A stretch of DNA of 64,000 nucleotides from Sinonovacula constricta (Eukaryota > Mollusca > Bivalvia > Cardiida > Solecurtidae): contig CM017559.1 of assembly GCA_007844125.1 (NCBI GenBank), positions 32,092,504 to 32,156,503 on the forward strand, written 5' to 3'. Made by a program: the position numbers and the translations under genes. Of this stretch, positions 11,500 through 23,759 are shown piece after piece. Every line of letters starts with the position of its first letter. The first letter of the stretch is position 1. A model generated the notes under the pieces. That model did no database searches and was not told where the DNA came from. It was given only the letters and a program-made list of their open reading frames with translations.

Positions 11500-12100
11500 A
11501 TTCCTTGATGTAATAACATTTATGGTAAAGAAGCGTTATACAGACATTTTAAAAGTTTAAATATACATACGTAAACCAATTATTCCGTTGTAAAATATTA
11601 CCTAAAGTAAGACGAATGTCACGCAAGGTATTACTGTTCCAGTTTTAATATTGATTAAAGATGGCATCGCGTGATATTATTAGGTATGTTCGTGTCATTC
11701 TGTAATAATTGAATCATAGGCGCCTTTAAGCTGGTATTCTGTTATACATGCACATATTATGTCTTAATAAACTGTTTAAGGAAATGCTTATTAAACAAAA
11801 ATGACTGCTAGAATTATAATAAAAGCCCCTTGAAGTGTTGAAATTTCTTTTTCTTCGAACTACTTGTCTTTTATCAATAACCAAATCAAGATAAGTTTAA
11901 ATGCATATTTACATAAACATCTACTTTTATTCACAACTAACTTTTCTACCTAAACATATAAGTCGAAGACAGTTTAATTGCATTTAAACCATAAGTTCAA
12001 GCTAAGTCAGTCGTATTACGCTGATAGTTGCTTACATTGTCCACATGTTACAATATTCAAATTAAATAGATACTCCTTTTAATAATCATTCTTTTTATGT
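11500..12100. other. AT-rich DNA, nothing identified
   Basis: No gene, RNA or recognisable repeat seen between the R1 copy and the SINE fragment. Confidence 0.5.
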
Positions 12101-12105
12101 ATGTG

Positions 12106-12235
12106 AGACGGTCTTCCAGCTGAGATATTCTACCCAGACATATGTCTGGAGTCTTCCTTCACCAAAAAGCTGGACTACTGATCATAAATAGTCGCGGCAA
12201 TGTATTTCAAAAACAAAAACAAAACAAATCTGTTA
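12106..12235 (+). mobile_element. SINE 3' body, head missing
   Basis: Begins at GAGACGGTCTTCCAGCTGAG and carries TTCTACCCAGACATATGTCT, GTCTTCCTTCACCAAAAAGC and a TGTATTTCAAAAAC A-rich tail. It is the same body as the full copy at 13,938 but lacks the tRNA head and about 20 bp of the core (the GGTGCGCCGGTGG block). Confidence 0.75.
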
Positions 12236-12662
12236 ACTTACTTTCGACCCAGTTATATTATTTAGGACAGATTATTTACATGTCTTTTTGAACGAATGTT
12301 GGGAATCACCTTTTTATTGTCTTTTGTCATCCGAATTGAGAGATTTTCTTGATGTTCTTGAAGGATATATTTGTTTACTTTTATGGTAAAATTCTGGAAC
12401 AATCTTCGATTGTATAAATATAGATAACCTTGTCATCAGACTTTATATAGACTATAAATATTCCCATAGCATAAAACAGTACCAAGTGTTTTTAATACAA
12501 TAATTTAGATTTTTTCATTACATCATTATAATTGCGTTTGATTTTGGATTAAATGTTATCAACATCTTTGGATTGAACCTATGACAGTCGATTGTAGAGG
12601 ACGTTCGATCTTAAAACTAGTTAATGGTTTTCACATACTTGTGCCAGCTTTAACTTAATTAT

Positions 12663-12868
12663 TTATGGTGGTGATGCATTGGCTCTGGTTGTTTTATCTA
12701 AACATTGCTGAAACTTAAAACGTATTTGTTGAATAAAATGTATTTTATTGTTATGCTGGACGCTAGCTGTGGGTGTTACACCATTCACTGTAGCCGCATT
12801 CTTTATTGTAACATCATCATTATCATCGACAGACATACAAACATACAGACACACAGGAAGACATACAT

Positions 12869-12906
<38 letters not shown>

Positions 12907-12962
12907 GGACGGACGGAAAGACAGACGGACAGACAATCAGAACTTAATTCCCTAAGTTTCAC
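12663..12962. repeat. (CAGA)n / (CGGA)n tetranucleotide array
   Basis: The array proper is about 12,829-12,934: CATACAGA, then perfect (CAGA)n, then CGGA variants. Frames through it on both strands stay open because of the repeat and are not genes. Confidence 0.9.
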
Positions 12963-12969
12963 TTGATAT

Positions 12970-13935
12970 TTAAAACAAATATTAATAAAGAATCAAATTG
13001 TAAGTAATTTGAGTCATGCATGAGATAATATAATCATCAAATATTAAACAAATTTGTGTATGAGAAATGAGGCATTCAATATTGATCAGAGAAAATGGAT
13101 CATCCGATTGACCTTGTTTGTTTCTCTGATAAAATGAAATCACATTCGATATCAAACATTTGATTGACCATTTTGGGCAAATTAAGTGCAATGAAATGAA
13201 ATTCATTGAACTTAATTTTCATACAAATTTCATATGAATGATATTTGCATCTGCTATGATTAATGAATTTATTATAGAACGTTTTGATTTACTGAGACAA
13301 GATGGAGACACACGGGCTGTATTGACCACTTTGTCATGTTAGTGAATAGAAGATTTTTCAAATTTTATTTTCCATAAAAATAATTGGTATTAAAATTGTT
13401 AATAATAAACATTAATCATAAGCGAAGGCAGCGATACTGACACAAAAAGTCATCAGTATTGTTCAATGCCAGCAAACAGAACAGATTCTACACATGAACA
13501 TCATTTGACATAAATTCGTTTTCATGAAACAAGCAGACCATTTGATGCTGTTGTCAAATCTGTCACAATGGCGAAGGTTGTGTGAAACAATAAGTGCGTG
13601 TACTGTTAATCGACAAAAGCACGTGTTTATAAAAATAAACAAAGCAAAATCAACCTAGACCGTTCCATTTCAAAGGTTGTTTATCTCGTTCTAAAATTCA
13701 TTTAGTACCTTATTTATTAACGCTGAAATTGAAAAAAAGTAAAAGCATTTCTAAATGCACAACTAGACTGTTAATAAACAATAAACACATTGACGAGAAT
13801 GATGATTTATCTGTGCATTTAAGTACAACTAAACGTAGTTATATTTTAATTCTGCATATGTTTTTATAACTATGCATTCCCAATAATTGCATTTCAAAGT
13901 ATCTTAATCTTGCATCAATTGATGGCAATGCATTA
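12970..13935. other. AT-rich DNA, nothing identified
   Basis: No gene or recognised repeat. Confidence 0.5.
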
Positions 13936-13937
13936 GT

Positions 13938-14188
13938 ACGGGACGCCTGTGGCGTACTGGTAGAGTCGCCAATATGTAACTCCTCTGACTACTTAGCCTC
14001 TCACCGCGTGGGTTCGAGTCCCCTTGGGGGCGAAGGACCTAATGTGAGAAAGTCTTCCAACCGAATTGCGGTGCGCCGGTGGTTCTACCCAGACACGCGT
14101 CTGGGGCCTTCCTCCACCAAAAGCTGGACGATGCTATAATGATAATAAATGGTCGCTGCATTGTATTTCAAAATCAAATCAAAACAAT
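13938..14188 (+). mobile_element. Full-length tRNA-derived SINE
   Basis: The head (about 13,942-14,033) has an A-box-like TGGCGTACTGGTAGAGTCGCC and a B box GGTTCGAGTCC (14,011-14,021). The body follows in order: GGACCTAATGTGAGAAAGTC, CGGTGCGCCGGTGGTTCTAC, CCAGACACGCGTCTGG, CCTTCCTCCACCAAAAGC and GGTCGCTGCATTGTATTTC. An A-rich (CAAAA)n tail ends it. It is the best-preserved SINE here and the reference for the truncated copies. Such elements are transcribed by pol III and move using a LINE partner; no LINE is present in the window. Confidence 0.88.
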
Positions 14189-14269
14189 TTAAAAGTACAC
14201 ACGGTATAAGGACCACGAAAAACAAAAGAGAAATGTTTTAATGTTGCATATTTAAAAGTAGTTGCACTT

Positions 14270-14830
14270 TTGCATGGATAGTGGAAAATAGGACTTAATT
14301 ATTTACATGTACACCAGAAACGAATTGTAAGAAATATCTGTATATTTTTGTACTGGATTTTACTTTTAACCACATGAATGATTCAACGTCACCTTTATTT
14401 TCGAATCACGTACATGTAAGAAATGATATAACATCGACAATGGCGTCTTTTCTGCTGCGTAGTAACATTGTGTTCAATAAAAAAAGCAATAAAGAAACAA
14501 AAGGCCTCCGTTTGGTGATTGTGTCTGATAAATATACCCAACATGTTTCTGTCAAAATCTCCCTCTAGATACAGACACTATACATACCGCTGTATTTCAC
14601 GCTAGCTAGAAATTTGTCTGTCTGCCCACTACTGCGTTAGGAAATTGCAAATTTTGATACAATTTATGTTCACTATTATATGTGTCATATTATACGTCTT
14701 CTGTAACTATTCCCGATCAATTCTCTGCGTACACGTAACCTTCTCTTATTAATTTACCTATTAGTGTTCTTGCGAAATAGGTATTTTGTATGAAGCAAAG
14801 CCCAGCTGACTCGATTATTTAATGATAGGT
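14270..14830. repeat. Tandem duplication, unit A
   Basis: Matches unit B at 15,475-16,140. Shared blocks are TATTTACATGTACACCAGAAA (14,303 / 15,487), TTTCTGTCAA(A/G)ATCTC, CATACCGCTGTATTTCA(C/T)GC and TGTGTCATATTATACGTCTT. The offset is about 1,184 bp at the left blocks and about 1,345 bp at the right blocks. It contains an R2 element at 14,500-14,612 on the minus strand. A 64-codon open frame inside it is not conserved in unit B. Confidence 0.8.
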
Positions 14831-15475
14831 TTGGATTGAAGACAAAAAATATACGCTAGTCCATGCGAAACAAACCCCAACAAAAAACAATTAGTTAAAT
14901 TAGCTTATTAATTAATCTATACACGTAAATAGTGGAATGACTTAATAGTCAAACTATAGAATTAATTCACATGCACAAGTACTATTGAGTTTATACACGT
15001 CAATCACATGCACACATGCTACTTAATCTATAAAAATGATTGATATTGAAACGTACTCAGCTCCTACAAGTTATTCACATTCACACATGATACCCAGTCT
15101 ATACAAAGTGATTCATAGAGATATGCACTACCCACTCAGTGCCTCTGGATAACTTTTTGTTTATGTCGTTTTATCAACGTTGTATTGTTACAATAAACTA
15201 TTCTCTAAAACCACAACTAGGCTGATCACTAAACGAAATCCTAATACTTTATATGTGATTGTTTTGACAAAAGAACTAAAATTAGTGTTGTTATTCTACA
15301 TTTGATTTCAGAACTATTCAATCTCAACACTTCGATAACATTTCAGAGTGTGGTAGATGTAACTGATAGCAATTTGCTATATAAATCTTCATTGAATTTC
15401 AAAAAGATTCCGGAACACGAATAATAAAGAAATTTAATGTTTCATAGGAAGATTGTTCCTATACTAATTTTAATA
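14830..15475. repeat. Short diverged tandem units between duplication copies
   Basis: About 40-bp units of the form CACATGCACA...ACTA(C/T)T...TCTATACA recur between 14,960 and 15,130 and again after unit B at about 16,270-16,380. They suggest the duplicated block was itself partly made of minisatellite. The rest (15,130-15,475) shows nothing recognisable. Confidence 0.45.
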
Positions 15476-16140
15476 AGACTTAACTATTTACATGTACACC
15501 AGAAAAAAAATGCAGGAAATATCGCATCTTTTCTGTACTGTTTGTTTACATTTAATCTTATTTATTATTGAATGTCACTTTTATTTTCAGAATCTCATGT
15601 AAGAAAATAGTATAACTTTGACAATTTTTTCGGGGAAGTAACATAATACTCTATAGAGTATATAAAGCAACGCAACACAATACTCACAACATTATTCAAA
15701 CTACGTATCGTTTGGTAACATTGTCATTCCATCTTTGAGCTAGTCGCTGTCAAATTTTCCAATAAAATTATGCATAGGTTCTGCCCCAATAGCAGAGACC
15801 TTTTTCTTATGAAAATGGTTTTTAGTGTGAATAAAAATAGCAAGAGGCCGCTGGTCTGTGAGTTGTGTCTGATAAATACACCCAACATGTTTCTGTCAAG
15901 ATCTCTCCCCAGATACAGACAGTATACATACCGCTGTATTTCATGCTAGCTAGAAGTCTGTCTGTCTGCCCTCTACAGCGTTAGGAAATTGCCAATTTTG
16001 ATACAATGTATGTTCACTATAAAATGTGTCATATTATACGTCTTGTGTAACCATTTCTAATCACGTCTCGGATTAACCTTTCTTATTAAATTAACCTATC
16101 AATTTTGTTTTTATTGGTATTGGTAATAACTTGATTTGCA
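15475..16140. repeat. Tandem duplication, unit B
   Basis: The second copy of 14,270-14,830. Roughly 160 bp without counterpart in unit A lies between about 15,650 and 15,825, which accounts for the change of offset. It contains the matching R2 element (15,846-15,960, minus strand). Confidence 0.8.
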
Positions 16141-16489
16141 ATGACTTGGTAGTTTGTTGATATTTTTGGATCGAAGCAAACACATATATGCTAGCCCGCC
16201 GTAAAAATAACATAAAATCGTTTATTGCTTATTCTTTACAAGCAAATAATAAAGACACTTTATACCCAATCTATAGTTATAAACATACACACGTACTATT
16301 CAGTCTTTACACGTTATAAACATACACACGTTCTACTCAATCTGTACATGTCATACACATACACACCTACTTCTCAGTTTTCCCTTTAGTTTACGTTGAC
16401 AAAGAATTACTCTCTTAACAGTTCTTGCAAGCCATCTCATACTGATTTTATGCAAATATAGCGGGATATTGTAAATGAATATATATGGA

Positions 16490-16710
16490 ATATATAACAA
16501 GGTCCTATGTGTATTGCAACATTTATTTAAACTTGAAAAAGCACAAGGCACAGATATCCACATGATAGCCAAGCGAGACAGAGACAAAACAACTGTTATT
16601 GCCAAAAACAGTTACTACCTTGGTATGTTAGTAGGCGAAGAGGTCGACCGAGATGCTTGATCCTGTTTACAGACCTATAAACCGCTTATTTCTCAAGGGT
16701 TTCTCGGTGA
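16490..16710 (-). repeat. R1 dispersed repeat, decayed full copy
   Basis: Read on the minus strand it runs from a GAAACCCTTGAGAAAT end near 16,705 through a CAAGGTAGTAACTG block to GCACAAGGCACAGATATCC-equivalent and TTGCAATACACATAGGACC at the other end. Block order is intact, but the hairpin arms are largely mutated. Confidence 0.65.
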
Positions 16711-16719
16711 AAAGAAAAC

Positions 16720-17920
16720 ATATATATTTTTAAAAAAAGGATGACATGCTGTTTGGTCTAAGATCTAAAAATTGACGTCATACATGTACGTAAGTAAATT
16801 CGATCTTTATCAACTGTTTAGTCTATGATAACTTGTGTTATTCTTTTAGATTTTAAAAAAAACAACAACAAACAAACAACAAGCTTCGATATGACAATAT
16901 GATAAATTAACACACATCTCAACATACTTCTCAAAGTGTGCGCAATATTTAATTCTCTGGGTAAAGGACGGACAAACAATTATAGTATTAAAGTTTTACT
17001 CGGCTAAATAATTTAAAACATATATACAGTACATAATACAGACATTGTTCAATTTACGTTAATGTGTGGGCGAAATTCGTTGTATTTTGTGTAGCTTTGA
17101 AAATCTGACACAAACCCGAAACGGCATTTTTGTTATTTATGTATATGATAAACCAAAATTGTTTAAGAATCATAATTGATCTTAATGTCTTTATGATGTA
17201 TGTTTTTCAACACGTAATTTAAACGATTCCAACAATTCTTCCTTTGTTTATTTTTGTCAGAGCAGCTGCGCTACGTGTCAAAAGTATTTTCACAATAATA
17301 ACAATACTTGCCATTGTTGAATATTTGCTGGAAAAATTGCAAAGAGCATTGATATGTCCAACTGCTTTTACAATAACAGTTTTTGCAAAAATGATTTTAA
17401 TTTGGAAAAATGCATATTTCGTATTTAGGTGCCCTACCGAGAAAACAAAGGCGGTTGATTGCTGCAAATGCGAGGATTATTGCAAAAAAGGCTTTTGACA
17501 TGCTCCATACTTGGCAAACACATTGAAATATTTAAACCATTGTCAAATCATTATGCGTAGTCATGAGCAAGCATGTAAACAGATCATTTGATGTTCGGCA
17601 AAATAGTTATAATACATTTTGTTTTCGTCATCTATAAATCATTTATAAGTGAAATTGAAAAATTGATATGAGCTTTTTGATAAAAGTTGAGATACAGAAC
17701 CAAGAAGAATTCATACAAATACTGAGGCTATGTAAAGTAATTTAATTTCGTTAAAATGACAACATAACATAAAAACATTCTTGCTTGCACTCTAGAATTG
17801 ATTAATTGTTTAATGACACTAACGTTACTACATATAGACATACAGGTGTTTTGTTAATGCCGACTCTCAATTACCAGTGTTAAGTTTATTCTGTAGGATA
17901 GCATTCTTGCGAAGCCATTA
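16720..17920. other. AT-rich DNA, nothing convincing
   Basis: Overlapping open frames on opposite strands at 17,219-17,498 (about 80 codons each) have no recognisable domain and are expected by chance. No gene is called. Confidence 0.5.
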
Positions 17921-17924
17921 AATT

Positions 17925-18020
17925 TGAACATGCTTCAAGATCGACAAAACCTGTAATAATTTTCCAACAAGATCTGCGAGTTCCTTAGGCTTTTAAATTG
18001 GGCCTTTGGCAACATGTTGT
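17925..18020 (+). repeat. R3 low-copy repeat, partial
   Basis: Blocks CAAGATCGACAAAACCTGTAA, TTTTCC and GGCCTTTGGCAACATG match 21,510-21,680 (AAGATCGACACAACCTTTAA, GGCGTTTGGCACAACCTG). Confidence 0.45.
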
Positions 18021-20760
18021 ATATGTCGTAAGAAATCAATTAAGGTTTACAAATCTTTTACTGCAATAGTATTTTAATTCTATTTTACTTAATAATTGTT
18101 CAGAATTTGTAGTGAACTTTCTTTATTGATGGCGGTATATGCTCTTAATACTATATGTTATGCGTTTTCAAAAAAGTGACTTAACCCGATAGTCGATTTT
18201 CGAAAAGAAATATTTGCAAAACATTGGTCGCAATGAATAATTACAATATAATAAATATACAACATTCAGACAGTCTGAAAGGATAGGAAAGGAATCATGA
18301 AATATATCACGACAAAGTCATAAACACACAAGGCAGATGTAAAAAAAGACAAAATAAAAACCACTGAGACATATCACAAAAATGGCAAAAATAGCACATA
18401 CAAAAACAAGTATCGCCTCGTAAAGATTAACATACATTGTGCATAAAGAAAACTCGGTGAAGAACCAATAAGTCTTGTATTACTCCTCTAGAAGAACATT
18501 TATCTGACTAAAATCGTTAAGAAATGATAAGAAGCAAGGTGGTGCTATTTTCTTAAATTATTTAAGCTCCAACTTTAAATTAAGCATTTAAAGTAATGCG
18601 TAAAAGTTATGGTTAAAAGCAAACGAAGGAACATCCATTCGGAGCGTAAGTTATCTTTCGAAGGGACGTTAATAGAACAGACTGTTGAGATATACAACAG
18701 AAGAACACTTTTATTGTTTTAAAATGTTTAATTAATAAATATTTATTTTAATTCTGTTTGTTTTTGTCGTACAAATAACTGTCTCCGAAACAAAAATATA
18801 CCCTTGAATATAAAATCACTCTGATACGTCATCAAGGAAAATTCTTTTAAAGAAATGCATATAATTTAAGTAGCAAAACTGAGTGTGAGAAAAACAACAA
18901 CATTGGGCATATAAAATCAACAGTATTTGTTAAAAAAACAACAGTTGTGTTATGTCTGTATTAAAAAGCAGAGATGAATGTGTGACTAAACAATTTTTAA
19001 CGTGAAGTGTACAATAAAAAGGTTTCCGAATTATCCTTTTAAGCCTTTAACCTTTGACATAGTTTTTGTTAGTTTCAGGTTTGTCATAGATTAAAAAACA
19101 AGTAAATAAAAAATAAATAAATAAATAAAAATATTAGAAAAAAAAGTAACTGACTTAAAGAACACTTATTGAACGATGAGTGTGCTGCTCTATCTTATTC
19201 GCCATGCCGACATAAGCATAAAAACCGTTCTTTTCTTTCGTTCCTTTGCGTGTGCTGATAGTATGCTTTAAAAAATCTTAATACATGTCATACTGTTTGC
19301 TTTTGTAAAAATGTATCATATTGATACATGAAATAAGTGTTTAAAATGAACAATTACAGCTTACATTGTATAACAGATAATGTTGCTGTTTTAATATTAT
19401 CGCACGGAATGAAATGACCAAAAAATTGCGCATATGTTATCCATTTTTTCTTTTTCAGATCATTTAGACAATTAATTAAACACAGTATTAAACAAGCCCA
19501 ATACCGATCTTATTTCTATGTCATGTATTAGTACAAAGAATGAATAAAAATAGAACCTGTTTTAGAAGTTTTAAAAATGCAATTGTAATATTAACCAAAC
19601 CAATAATGTTGTCGCAGCAAACATGCAAACAGGTGAACACCACAGTTAAGCATTACACCAACCTATTTTTGCTTTTCTAGAAAAAACAAATGAGGTTTAG
19701 AGACAGCACTACGAATATTTTATCAGTGGTTGAAGCTCTATTATGTCTAGTATCTACTTGTGACTTTGATGTGATCCCAAAAAAAATCAGCACAGATGCT
19801 CTTTTGACGACTCATAGCTCCTAGGAGGTAAAATATAGGTCGTATAATCGCTCGGCTTAGTGATTCGTAGTCACACTTAACTTTACTTGCATGTTTAACC
19901 GTCCTTCAAGAGAGTTTAGTCCATGTTGGAATATCTAAGTAATTAGTCATTTTTGCTCAAAACTTTGTCATTATACAGAGCTAAAACAGAAGCATACACA
20001 TTTAAGACACATGAGGAAAATCCATAAAATATGTCTATATTTAGAGCGGCTCCATAAGACCGCTTTATGACCCACTGGAAACCAAACCGATATAACATAA
20101 ACCAAACTTACCACAGCACTGAATAAGCTTTGTGAATGATTACCAAAGAAAGTTAAAATACAATTGTTTAACGTAAATATATTATAAAACAAATGGCATA
20201 TATAGTTGACTACACAATCGCAGTGTTAAATTCAATACTATTTTGAAATATCACTACCTTTTAAAATTTATTCCAACTGCTAAGTGAAGTCGTGCCTGAT
20301 CAGCAGAAAAATAATTTTATATATTATCAATTCTTTAGGAAAGCAACTACCTTAGACACATCCATCAACATAAACTGATATTTACTAATGTAATTTGGCC
20401 TGAGTCTTAATGTTGTAATGTATTGAAAGTGTCAGATTGCACTTTGTAATCAACATTCCTCTTGAAATAGACACAGTTACCTTTGAAAAAGATATGGAAT
20501 ATCTATACTCTTAGATTATATTGTTAACAACATCGAGATGTATTACCAAACTATTCTTTACTAACGATTAACAACTTTTAAGCTACATTCTTAAATAGCA
20601 AAAAAGTATAACTTATTTTGTGTCTATATGCCGCGCCTCGTACATTTATTTAATTATCTTATTCAACGTAACATTTGTACACCTCACTGATACAAATATT
20701 ACACTGTTTGCGTGTTTATTGTTCACGAATGTGTATGTTATGTTCTCTTTACTGTTTCAG
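18020..20760. other. AT-rich DNA with a short (AAAT)n run
   Basis: No gene or RNA identified. A small (AAAT)n tract lies at 19,103-19,130. The open frame at 19,971-20,192 (minus) has no recognisable domain. Confidence 0.5.
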
Positions 20761-20764
20761 TGCT

Positions 20765-21030
20765 ATATGCGATTCCTCTGTTTACTGTTCACAATTGTGT
20801 ATGGGGTTGCTCTCTTTACTGTTTCAATGCTGTATGCGATTCCTCTGTTTACTGTTCCCGATTGTGTATGGGGTTGCTCCCTTTACTGTTAACAGCGATG
20901 TATGCGATTCCTCTGTTTACTGTTTGCGATTGTGTATGGGGTTGCTCTCTTTACTGTTTCAACGAGGTATGCGATTTCTCTGTTTACTGTGGGGTTGTTT
21001 TCTTTACTGTTTACAGCGATATATGCGTTT
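20765..21030 (+). repeat. 67-bp minisatellite, about four units
   Basis: GCGATTCCTCTGTTTACTG recurs at 20,769, 20,836, 20,904 and (as GCGATTTCTC) 20,971, with a shortened unit at 21,025. Within each unit a GTATGGGGTTGCTC block is conserved. Because 67 is not a multiple of 3, all three frames carry the same Cys-rich peptide in turn. The frames of up to 121 codons across the array are therefore by-products. Confidence 0.9.
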
Positions 21031-21099
21031 TACACAATGACTGACTAATCGCAAAATTAACTGTTTTGTTAAATGAATTAATTAATGGTCTGAGGGATA

Positions 21100-21305
21100 A
21101 CCTTTTTCTACTTCTCTTACCCTCGACTGCCCACATCTTGGACAGAACTAGGGTGCAAATAATAATGCTCTGGGAGTAATTTGCAGTAAATTGTCCTGCA
21201 AAAATCTATTGAGATTTTACATCTCGCGAATGGTCGGGGACTCGAACCAGGGACGCCAAAATGCGGACACCAACGTCTCAGCTACTAAACCACGGTCGCG
21301 CCAAA
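21100..21305 (-). mobile_element. tRNA-derived SINE, distinct subfamily
   Basis: The minus-strand head, about 21,303 down to 21,222, has an A-box-like CGTGGTTTAGTAGCTGAGACG and a strong B box CTGGTTCGAGTCCCCGACC. The body to the left lacks the GGTGGTTCTACCCAG core of the 13.9-kb SINE, so it is a different family. The 3' boundary is uncertain. Confidence 0.65.
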
Positions 21306-21509
21306 TAGGTGCTCTAGATAGAGATTTCAGAATAATAGTTAAAACAGCATATTTTATCTTAATAAACATTAATTTTACATTAAATATATACTTTAAAAAT
21401 TGCGGGTGAAACGTTTGACTAAATAGAAAAATACAAAAACATCAAGGTGGTGATATGCTTCTCTGTAAATCAAACCGACAAACTATGTAAACACCACTTA
21501 GAGCATTTC

Positions 21510-21680
21510 CCACATGTAAAGATCGACACAACCTTTAATTTATTTTCCCTACAGCTTCGGGGAAATTATTTGACGTTTCAATTAGGCGTTTGGCACAACC
21601 TGCCTTTACTTCTCAGGGAAAATTAACTTAAGTTTTGAGGCAGCTGTGAGATTCGTTAACGTTTTTTGTTTCTGATATTT
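21510..21680 (+). repeat. R3 low-copy repeat
   Basis: Shares AACCTTTAATTTATTTTCC, GGGGAAATTATTTGACGTT, CACAACCTGCC and GGCAGCTGTGAGATT-like blocks, in the same order, with 24,375-24,520. It shares its first half with 17,925-18,020. Confidence 0.55.
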
Positions 21681-21689
21681 TTCTAAGCC

Positions 21690-22720
21690 TTTTATTTACT
21701 CGTTTGTTGCAGGGTCTTTTCGAAAAACAAGTTTTCTTAGTAATAAAGGATAGGTCCGATATGTACTACTTTTCATTACATTTAATATACAGGTAACAGC
21801 GGAAAAAAAACAAAACATAGGATATGCATATTCCTAGCGCTGACGAGCAGAGCCTATTATAAAGAAGCTATTTGAATGAAAAAATGAATGTAGCAAGCAT
21901 TACAAGAATTCACAGCTGTTCATTAATCTCTTGATGAGTGTCTTGTTTATTAAATGGTCCGTATATTCCGAGGATTTGAGTACATCAATGTAGTGGTCAA
22001 GATTTTTTTTTGCAGAATTTTTACAGAGTATTCAAATTGCCGAAAAGGGGGTATCAATAGAATATCCCAAGAACAGAGCATTCAACAATTGCAACAGACA
22101 TTTTAATTAAGAAAATGTTATTTTGATGTATTTAGCTTGTTGGCAATAAAAACACTTATTGGCAAAGCCTTCAATATACCAATGCCTGTTCAATGCATTG
22201 TTAACAGTATACATCTTCACGGCGACTCTAATGCACCAACTTTCCCTTTGCTTTTATGTCAATACAACATATGTTTTATGTACAATTTAAAGGCGTGTTT
22301 GTTTAACTCATTCCACAAACACGATATTCACCGACCGGTGGTTCTTTCATTCTGAGATTAATATGATGATAAGTTGAACAGTTATTCCATTGAATGATGT
22401 CTTTTTTTTATAGAATTGTTGGAATGATCTACGTCACATAAAACATCAAATAGGGTCATATTTATACGGTACATAAGTACAATAAAGTCAAAGATTGCTT
22501 AAAATGAAGATATTATCAATCGGCAGAACAATGATAGATCATGAATACAAATTCAATTTGTAGTTCAATTTCTGTATGTGGATGGCATGTCTTAAATCTT
22601 AGTGGCACTGAAGTTTCTATTTCGTCCCTATTACATGTGTTAAAATTTCAATGCAAGTTTAGGGCTAAAAAATTCAGTCATTAAATTATGACTAAGATTA
22701 AACATATTAGCATATTAATC
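21690..22720. other. AT-rich DNA, nothing identified
   Basis: No gene or recognised repeat seen. Confidence 0.5.
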
Positions 22721-22733
22721 TCTGTCTGTGTGT

Positions 22734-22790
<57 letters not shown>

Positions 22791-22808
22791 CTTTCTCTCT
22801 CTCTCTGT
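22721..22808. repeat. (GT)n then (CT)n microsatellite
   Basis: A short GT run, then about 50 bp of perfect CT, then interrupted CT. Frames across it encode Leu-Ser or Arg-Glu repeats. Confidence 0.97.
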
Positions 22809-22990
22809 TTCTGCGAGTAGTCAAGGGCATGCAGGTTCAATCCTGTGTGCTTCCGAAATTCAGATTTCTTATAAATCTGGACGGTGTCGCAAGCGACATC
22901 ACTCATACAAGATTTTAAGATCGGAGGATGGTTCTATAAAGTACATTTTTGATGTAAATGGTCTCTTAGATGGCGACGACTTATTTCTAA
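22809..22990 (+). mobile_element. Possible SINE with its head replaced by the CT array
   Basis: GTAGTCAAGGGCATGCAGG then GGTTCAATCCTGTGTGC resembles the right half of a tRNA head with a B box. The left half, where an A box should be, is the CT microsatellite. The body to the right is not one of the other SINE cores. Confidence 0.35.
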
Positions 22991-22999
22991 GCTTCTGAT

Positions 23000-23526
23000 A
23001 CTTTGAATTACACTACCCTGGCTATGCAAGCATAATATTGTCTGAAATAATATTACTTAAACGATTTATATTTACGATACTGGTGATAAACAAGTGTAGC
23101 AACTGTTATTTTTCATAATACAATGAAAACTTAGCTGCAACTATCATCACTTTATAAATGAGTAAACAAGTTGGCTGTTGACAGCAGTTTTATTGGTAAA
23201 TCGATTTACATTTAATTCCAGCAATATTTACAATGATGTCAAAGCAGAATTAGTCACCGAATGTTAGATACGTGTACTAATGTTCTTTTTAAATATAAGA
23301 ATGTAAATGTAAGAAGCAATATTATCCTTAATCTCTTTAGTAATTGTCTTGTTGTGAAACGAATTTGAAAGAACTTAGCTGTACTTATAAATAGCACTGT
23401 CCTGATTTTAAAACTGAGTTGTCAAAGAAGAACATTATAGTAAACAACACCAAGGTAGTTTGTGTACAATTCCTAGTTACATTGAAATGATATACATAAC
23501 GTTGTGATACAATATGTCGCTTTGAT
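23000..23526. other. AT-rich DNA, nothing identified
   Basis: No gene or recognised repeat. Confidence 0.5.
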
Positions 23527-23758
23527 TATAATAAATAAGAAAATATAGCAAAGTCCTATAAGCATTGCAGCATATATCAAAATTTGTAAACATACAGAAC
23601 AAAGGAACTCACATTCAAGCCAAATGTAAAAATGAGAACAAATCTGTGATGAGTCATTTAACAAATGAGCAAACCCAACAGTTACCGTCTTAGAACGATC
23701 AGTTTGGCAAAACCGGTTTTACAGAGCTCCAAGCTCGCACTTCCTGAGTGATAAACCG
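23527..23758 (-). repeat. R1 dispersed repeat, near full length
   Basis: On the minus strand it runs from GGTTTATCACTCAGGAAGTG through GAGCTTGGAGCTCTGTAAAA and CGGTAACTGTTGGGTTTGCTC to TTGCAATGCTTATAGGACTT and a TATTCTTATTTA-like end. One hairpin arm has decayed. Its 63-codon minus frame resembles the frame of the copy at 61,704 only because the DNA is homologous. Confidence 0.8.
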
Positions 23759-23759
23759 T

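Noticed and set aside
13942..14033. tRNA gene candidates here and at 29,526, 5,310, 21,222, 33,520 and 150-223
   Set aside because: A and B boxes are good but acceptor stems do not pair, and SINE bodies follow directly, so these are SINE heads.
20620..21044. Overlapping Cys-rich frames of 90, 121 and 110 codons
   Set aside because: All follow a 67-bp minisatellite and appear in every frame in turn.
23473..23664. Similar short peptides predicted here (minus) and at 61,753-61,941 (plus)
   Set aside because: The likeness comes from both lying in R1 DNA; other R1 copies do not keep the frame.
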